NCBI RefSeq assembly: GCF_012516495.1 | Contig: NZ_CP051214.1 | Coordinates: forward strand, 372,001-436,000 | Length of the DNA stretch: 64,000 nt | Reading direction: 5' to 3' | Origin: Mycoplasma sp. 1654_15 | GTDB taxonomy: Bacteria; Bacillota_I; Bacilli_A; Mycoplasmatales; Metamycoplasmataceae | In this document: one piece after another, positions 30,270 through 41,412 of the stretch | How the letters are laid out: each line of letters starts with the position of its first letter | How positions within the stretch are numbered: the stretch's first letter is position 1 | Notes under the pieces: model-generated | What the model was told of the DNA's origin: nothing | The model's database searches: none | Seen by the model: only the letters and a program-made list of their open reading frames with translations | Translations under genes and position numbers: made by a program

Positions 30270-31862
30270 ATGATGAAAATAATAAAAATTTTAACATTTG
30301 ACAGAAACAAAAATATCCTTATCTTTATGTTACAAAATCTTTTTGTAGCATTTTTATCATTGAATTTGTTTTCTTATAAATTTATAATTGATTATTTTTT
30401 AAATCAAATCAGATTTGAAGAATTTATACCTTGATTATTAATTTGTTTGTTTTCTCTTCTTTTTTCTATATTACTTCAATGAATTTTAACTTTTTTAAAG
30501 ATTTCAGTAACTAGAAAAACTTATAAATTATTACAAGAAACTATTATTACTAATTTATCCAATCAAACTTATTTACAAATTTCTAAACAAAGAAATAAAA
30601 CTGTAGCTTTATTTAATGATTATTTAGAGTCATCAATGCTTTTATTAGAAGTCTTTCATAATTATTTATTTAAGTTTATTTCTTCATTTGTAATTCCTCT
30701 TATTTTTATGTTTGTATTAAACCAATGATCTTGAATAATTTTTCTTACAATAATTTTTTCTCAGATTTTAATTTTTATATTCTTCTTAATTATTGTTCCA
30801 AACTTTCAACAAAAATTTCAAAATTTAATGCAAAAATATGAAGAATATGCACAAAAACAAGTAAAAACATTTTCTCTATTTTCTGTTTTTTACTTTTTTA
30901 ACAAAATAAATATTTTTAATAAATTAATTTTTAAAAACACAGAAAATGTGTTTGCAAATAATTTCAAATTTAAATTAAAAACAGATTGAGCAAATTCAGT
31001 AGCTACTTCAATTTCATTTTTATTTACAGGAGTAGGGATAGCAGAAATAGCAGTATTAATTTATTACAAATTTATAGACATTTCAAATTTCTTGTCTTTA
31101 TTATCATATTTAATAATTATTTCATCTGCTTTTTCTCTTTTATTTAACTCAATTTTTCCATTAATTACATATACTCCTACTTTAGTTAAAATTTTAGAAG
31201 AAAATAAAGAAATTAAAAAATATAAATATGAAGAAATTGACCAGATAAATACTATAACAATCAAGGATTTATCTTATAAGACTGATGAAAAAACTATAAT
31301 TTTTGATAAACTAAATTTAGAAATTATTAAGAATAAAAAATATGCAATAATTGGTGAATCGGGCACTGGTAAATCAACACTTTTAAAATTAATTGCAAAT
31401 TTAGATGAAAATTATGAAGGTTCAATTTTTATAAATAATGAAATTGATTTAAAAGACTTGAATCCTAAAAATACTTTAAAAAATATAGGTTTAATCAATA
31501 ATCAAAACACAATCTTCAATGATACATTCTTAAATAATATAGTTATGTGAGATGAAAACCCAGATTTAGAAAAAGTAAATAAATTAATAGAAGAATTTAA
31601 AATTAAAAAACTAGAGTTGGATGAAAAATTTGATGAAAATTCTTTATCTGAAGGTGAAAAACAAAGACTAATTTTGGCAAGGTTAAAATATGATGATTTT
31701 GATATTTGATGTTTAGATGAAGCATTAGACAACATTGAAAAAGAATTTAGTAAGCAAATTTGAACAAACATATTACAACAAGATGATAAAACAATTTTAG
31801 CTATTAGTCACCATTTTGAAGAAGAGATTTTAAATCAATTCGACGAAGTAATTAGACTATAA
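30270..31862 (+). CDS. ABC exporter half-transporter 1a (peptide/lantibiotic-type)
   Basis: A 530-residue type I ABC exporter half: N-terminal membrane domain with about six hydrophobic segments (roughly 15-300), then a nucleotide-binding domain. Walker A is GESGTGKST, the signature is the variant LSEGEKQR, Walker B ends WCLDEAL, and the switch His is in AISHHF, so all catalytic parts are present. No N-terminal C39 peptidase domain is visible, so it would not trim a leader. The start is 30270 or the next codon, 30273. It lies 18 bases after the peptide gene and 13 before its partner, and is paralogous to the gene at 41413. Confidence 0.85.
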
Positions 31863-31875
31863 AAAAGAAGGAAAT

Positions 31876-33504
31876 ATGAGTACAAAATTAAAATTAATTT
31901 TCTATAATATTTGAAATGTTTGTTATGTATTACAATTTTTAATCACTAGTTTTATTATTACTGTTGCTCCTTATTATTTATTCACTTTCTTACAAGAAAA
32001 CAATTATATAAACTTAGTTATTGCTTCAATTATATTAATCTTTTCTTTTATAATCTCAGCTATTTTTTCAGGATATCACAGTGCAATTTTCGCTGGTTTT
32101 ATTAACATTTTAAAGTTAAAAAATATATCTAAAATGATTCAAGTTTTTAATGAAATAAACTTAAGTGAATATAATAAAAATTCTGAAGGTTATTACTATT
32201 CAGAGATTAAAAACAACAACGGTGAAAGATTTGAAAAATATTATTATTCTTTGATTGAATTATCGAAAAATGTTTTATATATTATTGCAATTTTAACTTT
32301 TTCATTTTATCAACATTGAGTTTTAGGCATTACACTTTCTTGTATGTTGATATTGTTTTTTATATTTTCTTTATTTATAAAGCCAAAACTAGAAAAAATA
32401 TATATAAACAAAACAGAATCTTGAAATGAATTTAATGAAAATACTACTCAAATTCTTTCATACTTACCTTCATTATATACATTAAATAAAAAAGAAAAAT
32501 TAAAACAGTTATTTTCTAAAAATTTAGATAAAAATTTAAAAATTTACAATTCTTATTTAAAAACTTCCAAGTTTTTTTCTTTAATTTCAGAAAATATGAA
32601 TTTAGTTTTTAAATTAGTAGTAAGTGGAGTAGTAATAATTTATTTTGGAATATTTTTTAAAGATGATGCAAGTAGTTTAATAGCTTCAGTTTCTATAATA
32701 GTTTTAGTCAATATATTATTAGAGAACTTTTTTGATTATTTATCTGATACTAGTGAAAACTTTTTAAACTTTTTAAAAGTAGAAAAAGCTAAAGCACAAA
32801 TCCAAGATACTACAAATATAATTCCTTTTAAATTAAATATCACAGAATATAAATTTTCTTTAGAAAATGAAGCATTTTCAAACATTGTAGTTAAAGATTT
32901 GACATTAAAATTAGAAAATAAAACTTTATATAATAACAAAAATTTAATAATAGAAAAAAACAAAAAATATATTATTAAAGGCTCAAATGGTTCAGGTAAA
33001 TCTACTTTAGCTAAAATCTTTTTAGGACTTGAAAAAAATTATTTAGGAAATGTCTTATTCAATGATAAATACGAAATTAAAGATATAGATTTTAAATCAC
33101 TTAATCAATATTTTAACTATTTATCAAACAATACACTTTTAATAGAAGCTAATATAGAAAATAATATAAATTTATTCGACCAAAATTCAAATAAAAACGA
33201 AATTAGTAATTTAATTGAAATTTTAAATTTATCTTCTATTGATAAAGACAAAATTTTAGGTCAAGAAGATGATAATGACGTTTCAACAGGACAGATGCAA
33301 AGAATAGCTTTAGCAAGAAATCTATATTTCAAAAAAGATATTTTAATTATTGACGAAGGTCTATCTAACATCGATAAAGATAATTTACAAAAAGCTTTAA
33401 AGATCTTGCTAGAAGATGCAAACCTTACACTAATCTATATTTCACATCACAATGATGCTGAACAAGAAAGTCTTTTTGATCAAATAATTGATTTAGATAA
33501 ATAA
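31876..33504 (+). CDS. ABC exporter half-transporter 1b
   Basis: A 542-residue second half, probably the heterodimer partner of 1a. Hydrophobic membrane domain to about residue 300, then Walker A GSNGSGKST, the variant signature STGQMQRIALARN, Walker B ILIIDEGLSNID and switch His in YISHHND. A clear aaggaaat ribosome binding site precedes the ATG. It is closely similar to 2b at 43037; the stretch from QEDDNDVSTGQMQR onwards is nearly identical in protein and DNA. The substrate is inferred from the upstream peptide gene. Confidence 0.85.
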
Positions 33505-33540
33505 AGATTACATTAAAATAATTTCTATTTAATTTTGTAA

Positions 33541-33570
33541 AAAAAATGCTTCATTTTTGAAGCATTTTTT
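33541..33570. terminator. Bidirectional terminator between exporter 1b and rluD
   Basis: Perfect 13-base stem aaaaaatgcttca / tgaagcatttttt with a 4-base loop, A and T runs on both sides. It serves the plus-strand exporter operon and the convergent minus-strand pseudouridine synthase, whose stop lies at its edge. Confidence 0.85.
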
Positions 33571-34462
33571 ACTCATTTGCTATGTCAAATTCTTTGGGTA
33601 ATTTTGAATTAAATTTCAAAAGTGTTCCGTCTAAATTTGTAAATTCAATTTCGTATGCATGTAGTCTTTGATTAAAAGCATCTACTTTTGTTCCATAAAC
33701 AGGATCACCAAAAACTGGATGTTTTATATAAGAAAGATGAACCCTAATCTGATGTGTTCTCCCAGTTTCTAATTCACAACGTATAAGTGAAAAAATTCTT
33801 TTTTGATAATAAAATACTTTTTCTACAAAAACATGAGTAATAGCTTCTTTAGAATTAAAGTGAGAAACAGCCATCTTTTTTCTATTTTTTTCATCTCTAG
33901 CAATTGGTAAGTTAATATGGCTAATTTGATGCTCCAATTTTCCTTCTACTATTGCTTTATATTTTCTCTTTATTTTTCTATCTTTTAGTTGTTGAGCTAA
34001 AAAATTATGCATTTTATCATTTTTAGCTACTAACATAAGACCTGAAGTGTCTTTATCCAATCTATGAACAATCCCCGGTCTTAATGCACCATTTACATTA
34101 GATAAATGATTAAATTTATATAATAAAGCATTAACTAATGTGTTTTCGTAATTTCCAGGCGCTGGATGTACAACCATATTTGTAGGCTTATCAACTACTA
34201 TTACATTTTCATCTTCATAGACTATTTTTATATCTATATTTTGTGCTTTGGCATTTAAAAGTTCTTCTTTTTCTTCATAGTTTCCTTCAATTTTCATTCC
34301 CTCTTTAAGAATAAAATTCTTTTTGCTAACTACTTTGGAATCTATGATTATCTGATTATTTATAATAATTTCTTGAACAAAAACTCTGCTTAGTTCTAGT
34401 TTTTTGCTTAAAAATACATCTAATCTTTTTTCTTCATCAGCTATTAAATTAATTTTTTTCAC
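33569..34462 (-). CDS. rluD: RluA/RluD-family 23S rRNA pseudouridine synthase
   Basis: 297 residues with an N-terminal S4 RNA-binding domain (RLDVFLSKKLELSRVFVQE) and the catalytic domain VVDKPTNMVVHPAPGN, then the active-site motif GIVHRLDKDTSGLMLVAK with its Asp, and ELETGRTHQIRVHL. It isomerises uridines in RNA in the cytosol; RluD is the usual S4-containing member, but the exact target is not certain from sequence. A housekeeping gene embedded between the hsdS pairs. Confidence 0.92.
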   Translation of the reverse strand: MKKINLIADEEKRLDVFLSKKLELSRVFVQEIIINNQIIIDSKVVSKKNFILKEGMKIEGNYEEKEELLNAKAQNIDIKIVYEDENVIVVDKPTNMVVHPAPGNYENTLVNALLYKFNHLSNVNGALRPGIVHRLDKDTSGLMLVAKNDKMHNFLAQQLKDRKIKRKYKAIVEGKLEHQISHINLPIARDEKNRKKMAVSHFNSKEAITHVFVEKVFYYQKRIFSLIRCELETGRTHQIRVHLSYIKHPVFGDPVYGTKVDAFNQRLHAYEIEFTNLDGTLLKFNSKLPKEFDIANE

Positions 34463-34576
34463 AGTAGTAAAATTATAACAAAATAAACTTGCTAACTAAA
34501 TTAGGAAAAATAAATAATTTTTGTATTATTTAAAGTAAAATTTAGTAAATATTACAAAAGCAGGAGTATTGAATTT

Positions 34577-34897
34577 ATGGCAAAATATATTTTACATACA
34601 AGTAAATGTATCTATAAAGATGGTAAATGATACAATAAAAACGGCGAAGTGATTATAGATAATACCCAAGATTCAAATGAATCTAATTCTGATAAATCAA
34701 GTTTTAAATTTACATTTAAAGATTTTGTTTCTGAACTAAAAGGTGATAAAAAAGAAAAAGTGAACAAATCATTAAAACAAGTTAGAAAAATAATTGAAAA
34801 AACTGAGAAATTTTTAGAAAATTTAGAAGGTTTATCAGAAGAACTAGAAGACATATTAGATGAATCTGAAGATGAAGATGAAGAAAAAGATAAATAA
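34577..34897 (+). CDS. Small acidic hypothetical protein
   Basis: 106 residues, not recognised. It begins MAKYILHTSKCIYKDGKWYN, then has a charged middle with a predicted coiled coil (about 55-90, ending LSEELEDILDES) and an Asp/Glu-rich tail. caggag lies upstream. The first in-frame TGA (34627) is Trp. It forms its own unit between rluD and a long terminator. Confidence 0.7.
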
Positions 34898-34910
34898 TCA
34901 TTATATTATG

Positions 34911-34952
34911 TAACAACAAAACCACTTGAAACTTCAAGTGGTTTTGTTGTTA
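34911..34952. terminator. Long bidirectional terminator
   Basis: Twenty-base perfect stem (taacaacaaaaccacttgaa against its complement) with a very small loop, between the acidic protein gene and the convergent DUF402 gene. Confidence 0.85.
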
Positions 34953-34960
34953 AAATTTCT

Positions 34961-35488
34961 TTATTTTTTCATTTCTGCAAGCTTTAAATAATTAAATACA
35001 ACTTCTTTATCAAAAATGTATTTGTTCTTTAAATTATCTTTTACCAGTTCGTTTACTTGATGAATTAATACATCTTTTAATTTATGAGAATACTTCATTT
35101 TTAAAGAATTTGTAAAAAATTCAGATACATCTAAAAGTTTTACTGATTTCATTGGACAAATCTTTAAATCTAAGTCATAATCTATATATTTAACTGTGTT
35201 GTCTTCGAAAATAAACGAAGAAGCTAAATTGATATAAATATTTACTTCATTGCCTTTAAATCTAATTAGTGCATTATAAAACTTATTTTTAGGAAAGATT
35301 CATAATGTCGGATCTTTTACTACTCAATGAGCTTTATCACTTTTTACTTTTGTTCACTTTAAATTGAGTATTAAATGTTTTGCTGTGTTTTGAATAATTT
35401 TTGCAGTATTCCATTGACGATAAAGTGTTCCGTTAAATTTGTAAGCTTGCACATTTACAGTATTTGACTTTTCTTTATCTTTAGTCAT
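34961..35488 (-). CDS. DUF402 family protein (NtdP-like nucleoside phosphatase)
   Basis: 175 residues. The block FYNALIRFKGNEVNIYINLA, then EDNTVKYIDYDLDLKICP, is that of DUF402 proteins, some of which (Ntdp of Staphylococcus) hydrolyse nucleoside di- and triphosphates. The N-terminal part (RQWNTAKI, HWVVKDPTLWIF) supports the family. The start at 35488 gives MTKDKEKSN. Several TGA codons are read as Trp. 35489-35712 upstream is A/T-rich with no other gene visible. Confidence 0.75.
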
Positions 35489-35712
35489 TGTGCCTATTTT
35501 CTACTGGTTATTCTTAAGTTTTATTAAACAATTTTATATATATTGAATAATTAAAAATTCTACCACTATTTTGTAAATTATGTTAATTTTTAAATATTTT
35601 TATTTTTTTAAAAAGTTTTAAATTTGAATATGTATAATTTTGTTTATACAATTTTTTTACACAAATTAATCAATGAATTTACATATCAAATTTTAAAAAG
35701 AAAGAAGGTGTT

Positions 35713-36549
35713 ATGAAAGTTAATTGAAAAAAACTTTTCATGTTTTCCACTTTTGAAATTGTAATTAGTGGATTTTTATTAGCAATTTTTTCAGTTTTAT
35801 CTTTTATACTAAAAGTTCATTTACCATCTAAATTAAATGTAGCTTTTGAAATTCCATTTTATTTATTTTTAGGAATTATTTTAGGTCCATTTAAAGGAGC
35901 AGTAGTAGCGCTAATTTTTGATGTTATGAATGCTTTAATTAAAGGTCAAATCCACCTCTGGGCTTATGAATATGCAATTATCCCTCCATTTATAGCTATT
36001 CTAGCAGCAGGTTTTATGTTTTTATTAACTACAAAAAAAGATATTTGACTTATTTTACCAGTGGTTTTAACCTTCACAGTAGCTCTTATAGTATTTATCT
36101 ACTATTTATCTATGAGTGATGCACAAATTCAAAAAACATCAAAATCATGAAAAGGAATATTTAATAAACAATTAATTATTACTTTATTAATCATTATTTA
36201 TTCTTTTATATTCTTAATAGGTGGTGGTCTGTTTTTAATGTATTTAAAAACAAATAATAAAAAATGAAGATTAGCTTTTATTGTCTTTGTTTTACTAGTC
36301 TTTATTATGATTGTTGTTAGATACTTCTGACATCCAATTGCTTTTGTTAGATATTACAATAGATATTTAAATAGAACTGGAAAAGATAGATATATTTCTG
36401 ATTATTTCTTCTTCTATTTAACTCCGATGATATTAAAATCAGCAGTGACCTTACCTGTTTATACAGTATGTTTAGTGACTTTGACTCCAGTTGTTTTAGA
36501 ACTAAACAAAAAACATAATTTTAAATTCAGATTAGGTTGAGCAAAATAA
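35713..36549 (+). CDS. ECF-transporter substrate-binding membrane protein (S component)
   Basis: 278 residues, six to seven hydrophobic segments. FEIVISGFLLAIFSVLSFI, then the stretch KLNVAFEIPFYLFLGIILGP and VALIFDVMNALI resemble vitamin-type S components of energy-coupling-factor importers (folate/pantothenate/riboflavin group). The ATPase/EcfT module is not in this window and would be shared. A long central loop (about 120-160) is unusual. The ligand cannot be read. A tidy terminator follows. Confidence 0.72.
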
Positions 36550-36578
36550 AAAGCAGTTTATCTGCTTTTTATTTTTTT
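36548..36578 (+). terminator. Terminator after the ECF S component
   Basis: Stem aaaaagcag / ctgcttttt, loop tttat, followed by attttttt. The 210 bases after it (36579-36788) are A/T-rich; I see no gene in them. Confidence 0.8.
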
Positions 36579-36792
36579 GTAAAAGTAATTATTAAGCCAA
36601 AATTCAGACATTTTATTTATAAGTTATTTTTTAATATATTTAAATTTGAAGAAATTATAAATTAATTAAAGAGCAAATTTTCAAGTAAGTAATTTAATGT
36701 TTATAGCATTTAAATAAAACTTAAATAAATGAAGCTTCTTTGTAATAATAAAAATTTAACTTCAAAAAAGAAGAAAAAAGTAATTAAAATGT

Positions 36793-36825
36793 ATTTTTCA
36801 CACTTGAATAGAGGGTAAGGTTGAA
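36793..36825. repeat. 33-base perfect inverted repeat IR-B, right arm
   Basis: Reverse complement of 29965-29997. Encodes the WIEGKVE codons at the start of hsdS3. Recombination between the two arms would invert 6.9 kb carrying the peptide gene, exporter 1, rluD, the DUF402 gene and the ECF gene. Confidence 0.85.
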
Positions 36826-37922
36826 GATTGATTAGACATTATACGAGGAGAAAGGATAACTAAATCTGAATTAGTTCAAGGTTCATACCCCTTGATTAGC
36901 GGTGGCATTGAGCCGATGGGTTTCATAAATAAATTTAATAGAACTGAAAATACAATAATAATAGCACAATATGGTTCTGCAGGTTTTGTCAATTTTCAAT
37001 CTACAAAGTTTTGAGCAAATGATGTTTGTTTTTGCTTATTTTCAAAATCTACAAAAATATAATTTACAAATTTATATATTTTTATCTTTATTCTAATCAA
37101 AACAAAATTTATTCTCTTGTGAACTATAATGCATTTCCTTATAGTATCTCCAAAGATGAATTAAATAATTTTTCTCTGTATATTCCTTGTACACAAGAAC
37201 AGCAAAAAATTGCTTCACTTTTTTATACGTTAGATAAAATCGTAAGTCTTTACGAGAGAAAGATAAGTTTGTTTGAGAAGCTTGAAAAAGCTTTCTTGAC
37301 GAATATGTTTGTAAAGGAAAATGAAGGAAAATCGAATGTTAGATTTAAAAATTTCACCGACAATTGAGTAGAGGCTAAGGTTGAAGACATGTTTGAAATT
37401 AAGAGAGGAAGAAACATCACAAAAAAAGAGTTAGAACAAAATCAAGGAAAATATCCAGTTTATTCTTCTCAAACTTCAGGAGATGGAATACTAGGTAAAA
37501 TAAACACTTTTGATTTTGAAGGTTACCATTTAATTTGAACTACTCATGGTGCAAATGCAGGAACTGTATTTTTAAAAGGTGATAAATTTTCTACAACTAA
37601 CAACTGCTTTCTATTAGCAATTCAGAATAACAATAAATTTAGTTATATGTTTTATTTGCTGTCTTTATCTTTGATGCCTAAAAATTATATTAATTCACAC
37701 GGTGCTATTCCTCATTTTACTTATCAGGGAATTCAAGAATTAATATTAAAAGTTCCTTGTTTAAAAGAACAACAAAAAATCGGAGATCTATTTTTAAAGG
37801 TCAAAAATACTCACGCACAACTAAAGCGTAAGCAAAAAAGCCTAAAAAATGGCCTTTTTTCTTTGAAATTTAGTACTTTTTGAAGAAAAAATCATATTTT
37901 TTTACACAAACATCTTATTTAA
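36793..37922 (+). pseudogene. hsdS: HsdS specificity cassette without start codon, frameshifted (hsdS3)
   Basis: Plus-strand HsdS-like cassette: WIEGKVEDWLDIIRGERITK, then after a frame break near 37053-37057 (A5 where A6 would restore the frame) the first spacer with TQEQQKIASLFYTLDKIVS, a second recognition domain (EIKRGRNITKKELEQNQGKY, WTTHGANAGT) and the end KEQQKIGDLFLKVKNTHAQLKRK. In the correct frame no ATG precedes the TGA (Trp) at 36805; the ATG at 36789 is in another frame and stops at 36816. It lacks the conserved first ~20 residues of hsdS1/hsdS4, so it reads as a silent donor. Confidence 0.8.
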
Positions 37923-37977
37923 GAGCGATTTTTGTATGTTTTTTATTAAATTTAACTTACGCTTTAGTTGTGCGTTA
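37807..37977. repeat. Direct repeat DR-1, second copy (hsdS3/hsdS4 junction)
   Basis: Matches 28709-28873 in the same orientation apart from homopolymer lengths. Contains inverted copies of the THAQLKRK-coding sequence (37809-37832 and 37957-37976). Confidence 0.85.
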
Positions 37978-39115
37978 GTTAAATCAACTTTAGTAAAAAA
38001 AGTAGAAATTTTGTCTTGTTCTTGTATTTTAGGAACCTTTAAACTCAATTCATTTAAAAAGGCAAGTGAGAGTGTGTATCTTTGCGCTCCTTGTGCATTT
38101 TTAGTTAAAACATTTCTATTATTAGAATTTAAAAATGCATAATCTAAATAGTAAGTAGAAAATGTTTTTGTGTATGCTCTATATCTTACTAAATGATAAG
38201 AATAAACTGCGTCTTTAATTGTTTTGGCAGATGTACTAAATTTTCCTATATCTTCAGGTGTTTCAGATGAAGGAGTTAAAAACACATCATTTTCTAATAT
38301 ATTAAAATTTTTTATTTGTTCTTTTGTTGCTGAATTTTTTTTAAGATTCGAATATTTAATTTCCTTTTTTGTAAAAACATCCATATAATTCAACATTGCT
38401 ACTTTATGATCTTGATTTCTAATAACTTTATCTACAGTACTTCCTTTGAAAAATCCAAAATCGCTTAACTTTATACTCTTTCAAATATCAGAAAATAAAT
38501 TGAATCTAATACTTGGTTTTGCTTCATTTTCCTTTGTAAACATACTTTCTAAAAATGATTTTTTAATTTTCTCCAGCAAGTTTAACTTTCTCTCATAAAG
38601 ACTTACGATTTTATCTAACGTATAAAAAAGTTGACCTATTTTTTGTTGTTCTTTTAAACAAGGAAAATTGAAATTAATATCAGAAAGTTGATGAATCATT
38701 AATTTTGCATTTGCACTAGAATTATTTACATATTGTTTTGAAATCATTGCTAATGATTTTGAGGTTCAAAAATAATCAAAAAGTTTTAAATTTTTATTTC
38801 TACTATTCCACAACGATCAGTGATTGAAAATTTTCCATTTCTATAGAATATTGTTCCAGCATGAGCACCATCAGTTGTTCAAGTAATAAATTCACCATTG
38901 AAATCATATGTATTTATTTTCCCAAGTTCTCCATTGTTTTCAGTTTGAGAAGAATATACAGGAAATTTACCTCTATTATTTTCAATAAAGTTTTGTAAAA
39001 TTACTTTTCCTCTTTTAAGATAAAATAAATCTCCAACCTTACCCTCTATTCAATCGTCAGTGAAATTTTTAAATCTAATCTCTGGTACTAATCTTTTTGC
39101 TCTAATATAATTCAT
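37902..39115 (-). pseudogene. hsdS: HsdS specificity subunit, single frameshift (hsdS4)
   Basis: Has the complete start MNYIRAKRLVPEIRFKNFTD with the same aaggaaatt ribosome binding site and upstream region as hsdS1. First domain (DWIEGKVGDLFYLKRGKVI, WTTDGAHAGTIFYRNGKF), central LKEQQKIGQLFYTLDKIVSLYERKL, second domain (GFFKGSTVDKVIRNQDHKV, QGAQRYTLSL), and the full tail LIKNIQKSLLNKMFV. A single break lies at a T5/A5 run (38791-38795); one added base gives EIKNLKLFDYFW and an intact ~404-residue protein. Most likely an active gene in some cells or a sequencing error. Confidence 0.82.
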
Positions 39116-39272
39116 AATTTCCTTATTTTGATAACATTTTTGCTAGTAAAATTTTTAAAGTATAAAAATTATTATTTTAATTATATATAATAATTAATAA
39201 TTTAAATCTATAATTTTAAAAATCGACTGAAAAATTTAAAATATATACAAAAAAGAAGAAAAGTTGACAAAA
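39055..39272 (-). repeat. Long inverted repeat IR-A, right arm
   Basis: Counterpart of 27408-27625. Contains the hsdS4 start and the ~156-base divergent intergenic region shared with lanKC. TATAAT at 39186-39191 is a possible -10 for lanKC, but no convincing -35 precedes it. Confidence 0.85.
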
Positions 39273-41410
39273 TGAAGATAAAAGGTTATCAAAAATCAGA
39301 CCCTATTCAATCAAAACTTAATGAATATGAGCCAAATAAAATTGTGATAAATTCTGCTAGAAAACAAGAAAATGAGTATTTTAAATTTTTAACATTTGAC
39401 AATTATTCATTACCATTTCAAGGTTGGAAAATACATATAGCTCCGAGAATAAAAGATTATTCTAAAGTAATAAAAATTATTTACTCATATTGTCTAAATA
39501 ATTTTTTAGAATTTAAGTATCTAAAAAATTATGAATTAGCAAAGATGTATTCTTCAAAAAGCTTACATCTTCAAATGTATGGTAAATTAATTACTATTTA
39601 CCCAAAAAATGAGGAAGATTTTAAACTACACATAGAAAATTTGTATCAATTACTTAAAAAATACAAAGGATTAAATGTAATAGTAGACAAACAGTATAAA
39701 AATTCAATTATTTTTTATAGATATGGAACAAATTACAGCCAAAGACCTTATTTCGTAAATCCAATTACTTTAAAAAAAGAACCAGATAGAAGTAAAAATT
39801 ATTTTTATCTACCTTCATTTGTAAAGGATGTTTTTGAAGAACAACCTATAATTTCTACTAAACTTTCACAATATAATTTGCCATATAATATTTATCAAAA
39901 TACATCTGGCTTTATATTTTTAGGCGCGAAACAAAATGATAATAAATTAATTACTATTAAACAAACTCATATTTATACTTATTTTGATTCTAAAATAAGT
40001 TTAGTTAGTTTGAGAAAACGTGAAGAAAAGTTTTGAAAAATCATTAACCCTACCATTTTTATAGAATCTTTTTTTGAAAACAATTATTTTTATGTAGTAA
40101 AAGAGTTTATAAACGGTAGAGATTTGAACAATGTATTAAACTCAAATTTAATTTATTCATTACTAGATCATAAAAATTATTCTGATTTTTTGTTTAATAT
40201 AATTTTAAATTTAGTAAAAGTTATTGATTTTCATCATAAAAATAATATTATTTTAAAAGATATTAATTTAGGAAATTTTATTATTACAAACAAAAACGAA
40301 TTTCATTTTATTGATTATGATTTTTCTTTTTTTATTGATGAAGACTTTAAAAAGAAATTTGATTTAAAAAATAATGTCATTTTGGATACGGATTTATTTC
40401 AAATTGATAAATCCAATAATTTAACACATTTTCAAAAAGATTACTTCAAGTTAGCGATTATGTTTTTACAACATTTTTTTAATCATTTTTATTTTAAAAA
40501 AGATAACTCTTTATTTTCTTTGGATTTACTATTATTTTGAAAATTTACTAAGTTTTTTGGTTTAAAATCTTATATTTTTAAATCAATTAATTTACTACTA
40601 TACCAAAATCCAGAAAAAGTTAATTTTGTACAAGAATTAGAAAAAATCAAAGAAAAATACTATAAAAAAGAAGCATTTTTAATGTTTTCAGAAAACTATA
40701 TAGTCAATAAAGTAGAAGATATTTTAGCTAAAAATCCTAAAATCAAGTTTAAATTTAAAAGTTGAAAACATAAATTAATTTTTTCTGTTATTAATAACAT
40801 AAACATTGAAAATATAGAAAACAAAAATATCCAGTATAAAAATCTGAATAAACTAAGTGTATCTAATTTAATTTTTTATTGTTTTTATTTATTAAATAAC
40901 TTTATTAAAAATAAAAACTCAGAAAATAAAAAAATCTTGAAAGAAACTATTGACATTTTAATTTCAAAAGTTTCCAAAGATAACGAGTATTATGCAATTA
41001 AAATAAAAAATGTAATTTCTCCGTATTTGCAAAATGGTATTTTAGCTTTGATTTTTCTTCTTTTTAAGGTAAAAAACATCTTCACTGAATACAAAACATT
41101 ATTTAATAAATTATTAAAACAAGCTTTTAAAACTTTTACATTAAAAACAAATTTATGATTTGGAATTTCAGGTTATATAATGTTTTTTATAAATTATTAT
41201 AAAGAAACAGCTTCTAAAAAAGCTTATAAACAAATTTTATCTTTAATAGAAATATTACTTTTATCATATAACGAGTCTGATAATGATATTTTAGACACTA
41301 TAAAAATTAACAACAACTATTTTGAATGAAACATAAATGGCAAGTTATATGTTTTAAAAAGCTTTTATTCTATAATTAAACAAAATAAAGAAAAAAACAA
41401 AGGAAACTAA
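39272..41410 (+). CDS. Class III lanthipeptide synthetase (LanKC-like)
   Basis: A 712-residue protein in three parts. Residues ~1-195 resemble the phospho-Ser/Thr lyase end of LanKC: NYSLPFQGWKIHIAPR with GWKIH at 51-55, then SKSLHLQMYGKLITIYP and FYRYGTNYSQRPY. Residues ~203-420 are a kinase: LPYNIYQNTSGFIFLGAK, a probable ATP-binding Lys230, VVKEFINGRDL, catalytic loop KDINLGN (Asp330, Asn335) and metal-binding DYD at 348-350. Residues ~430-712 would be a short, divergent LanC-like cyclase (LWFGISGY near 629) with no obvious zinc ligands, as usual in class III. LanKC proteins are usually ~850 residues. They phosphorylate and dehydrate Ser/Thr and add Cys thiols to form lanthionine. It lies 2 bases from an exporter pair. 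The TGA codons are Trp. Confidence 0.82.
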
Positions 41411-41412
41411 CA

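Noticed and set aside
36789-36818. ATG at 36789 as the start of hsdS3
   Set aside because: It is in a different frame from the WIEGKVE codons and stops after nine codons.
28709-37977. CRISPR array or transposon as explanation for the repeats
   Set aside because: Repeats are few, long and lie within hsdS coding sequence; there are no regular spacers, transposase, integrase or target duplications in the window.
39272-41410. Reading the gene as a plain Ser/Thr protein kinase
   Set aside because: The 200 residues before the kinase match the LanKC lyase region (GWKIH, SKSLHLQMYGKLITIYP) and the gene is coupled to a peptide-type exporter.
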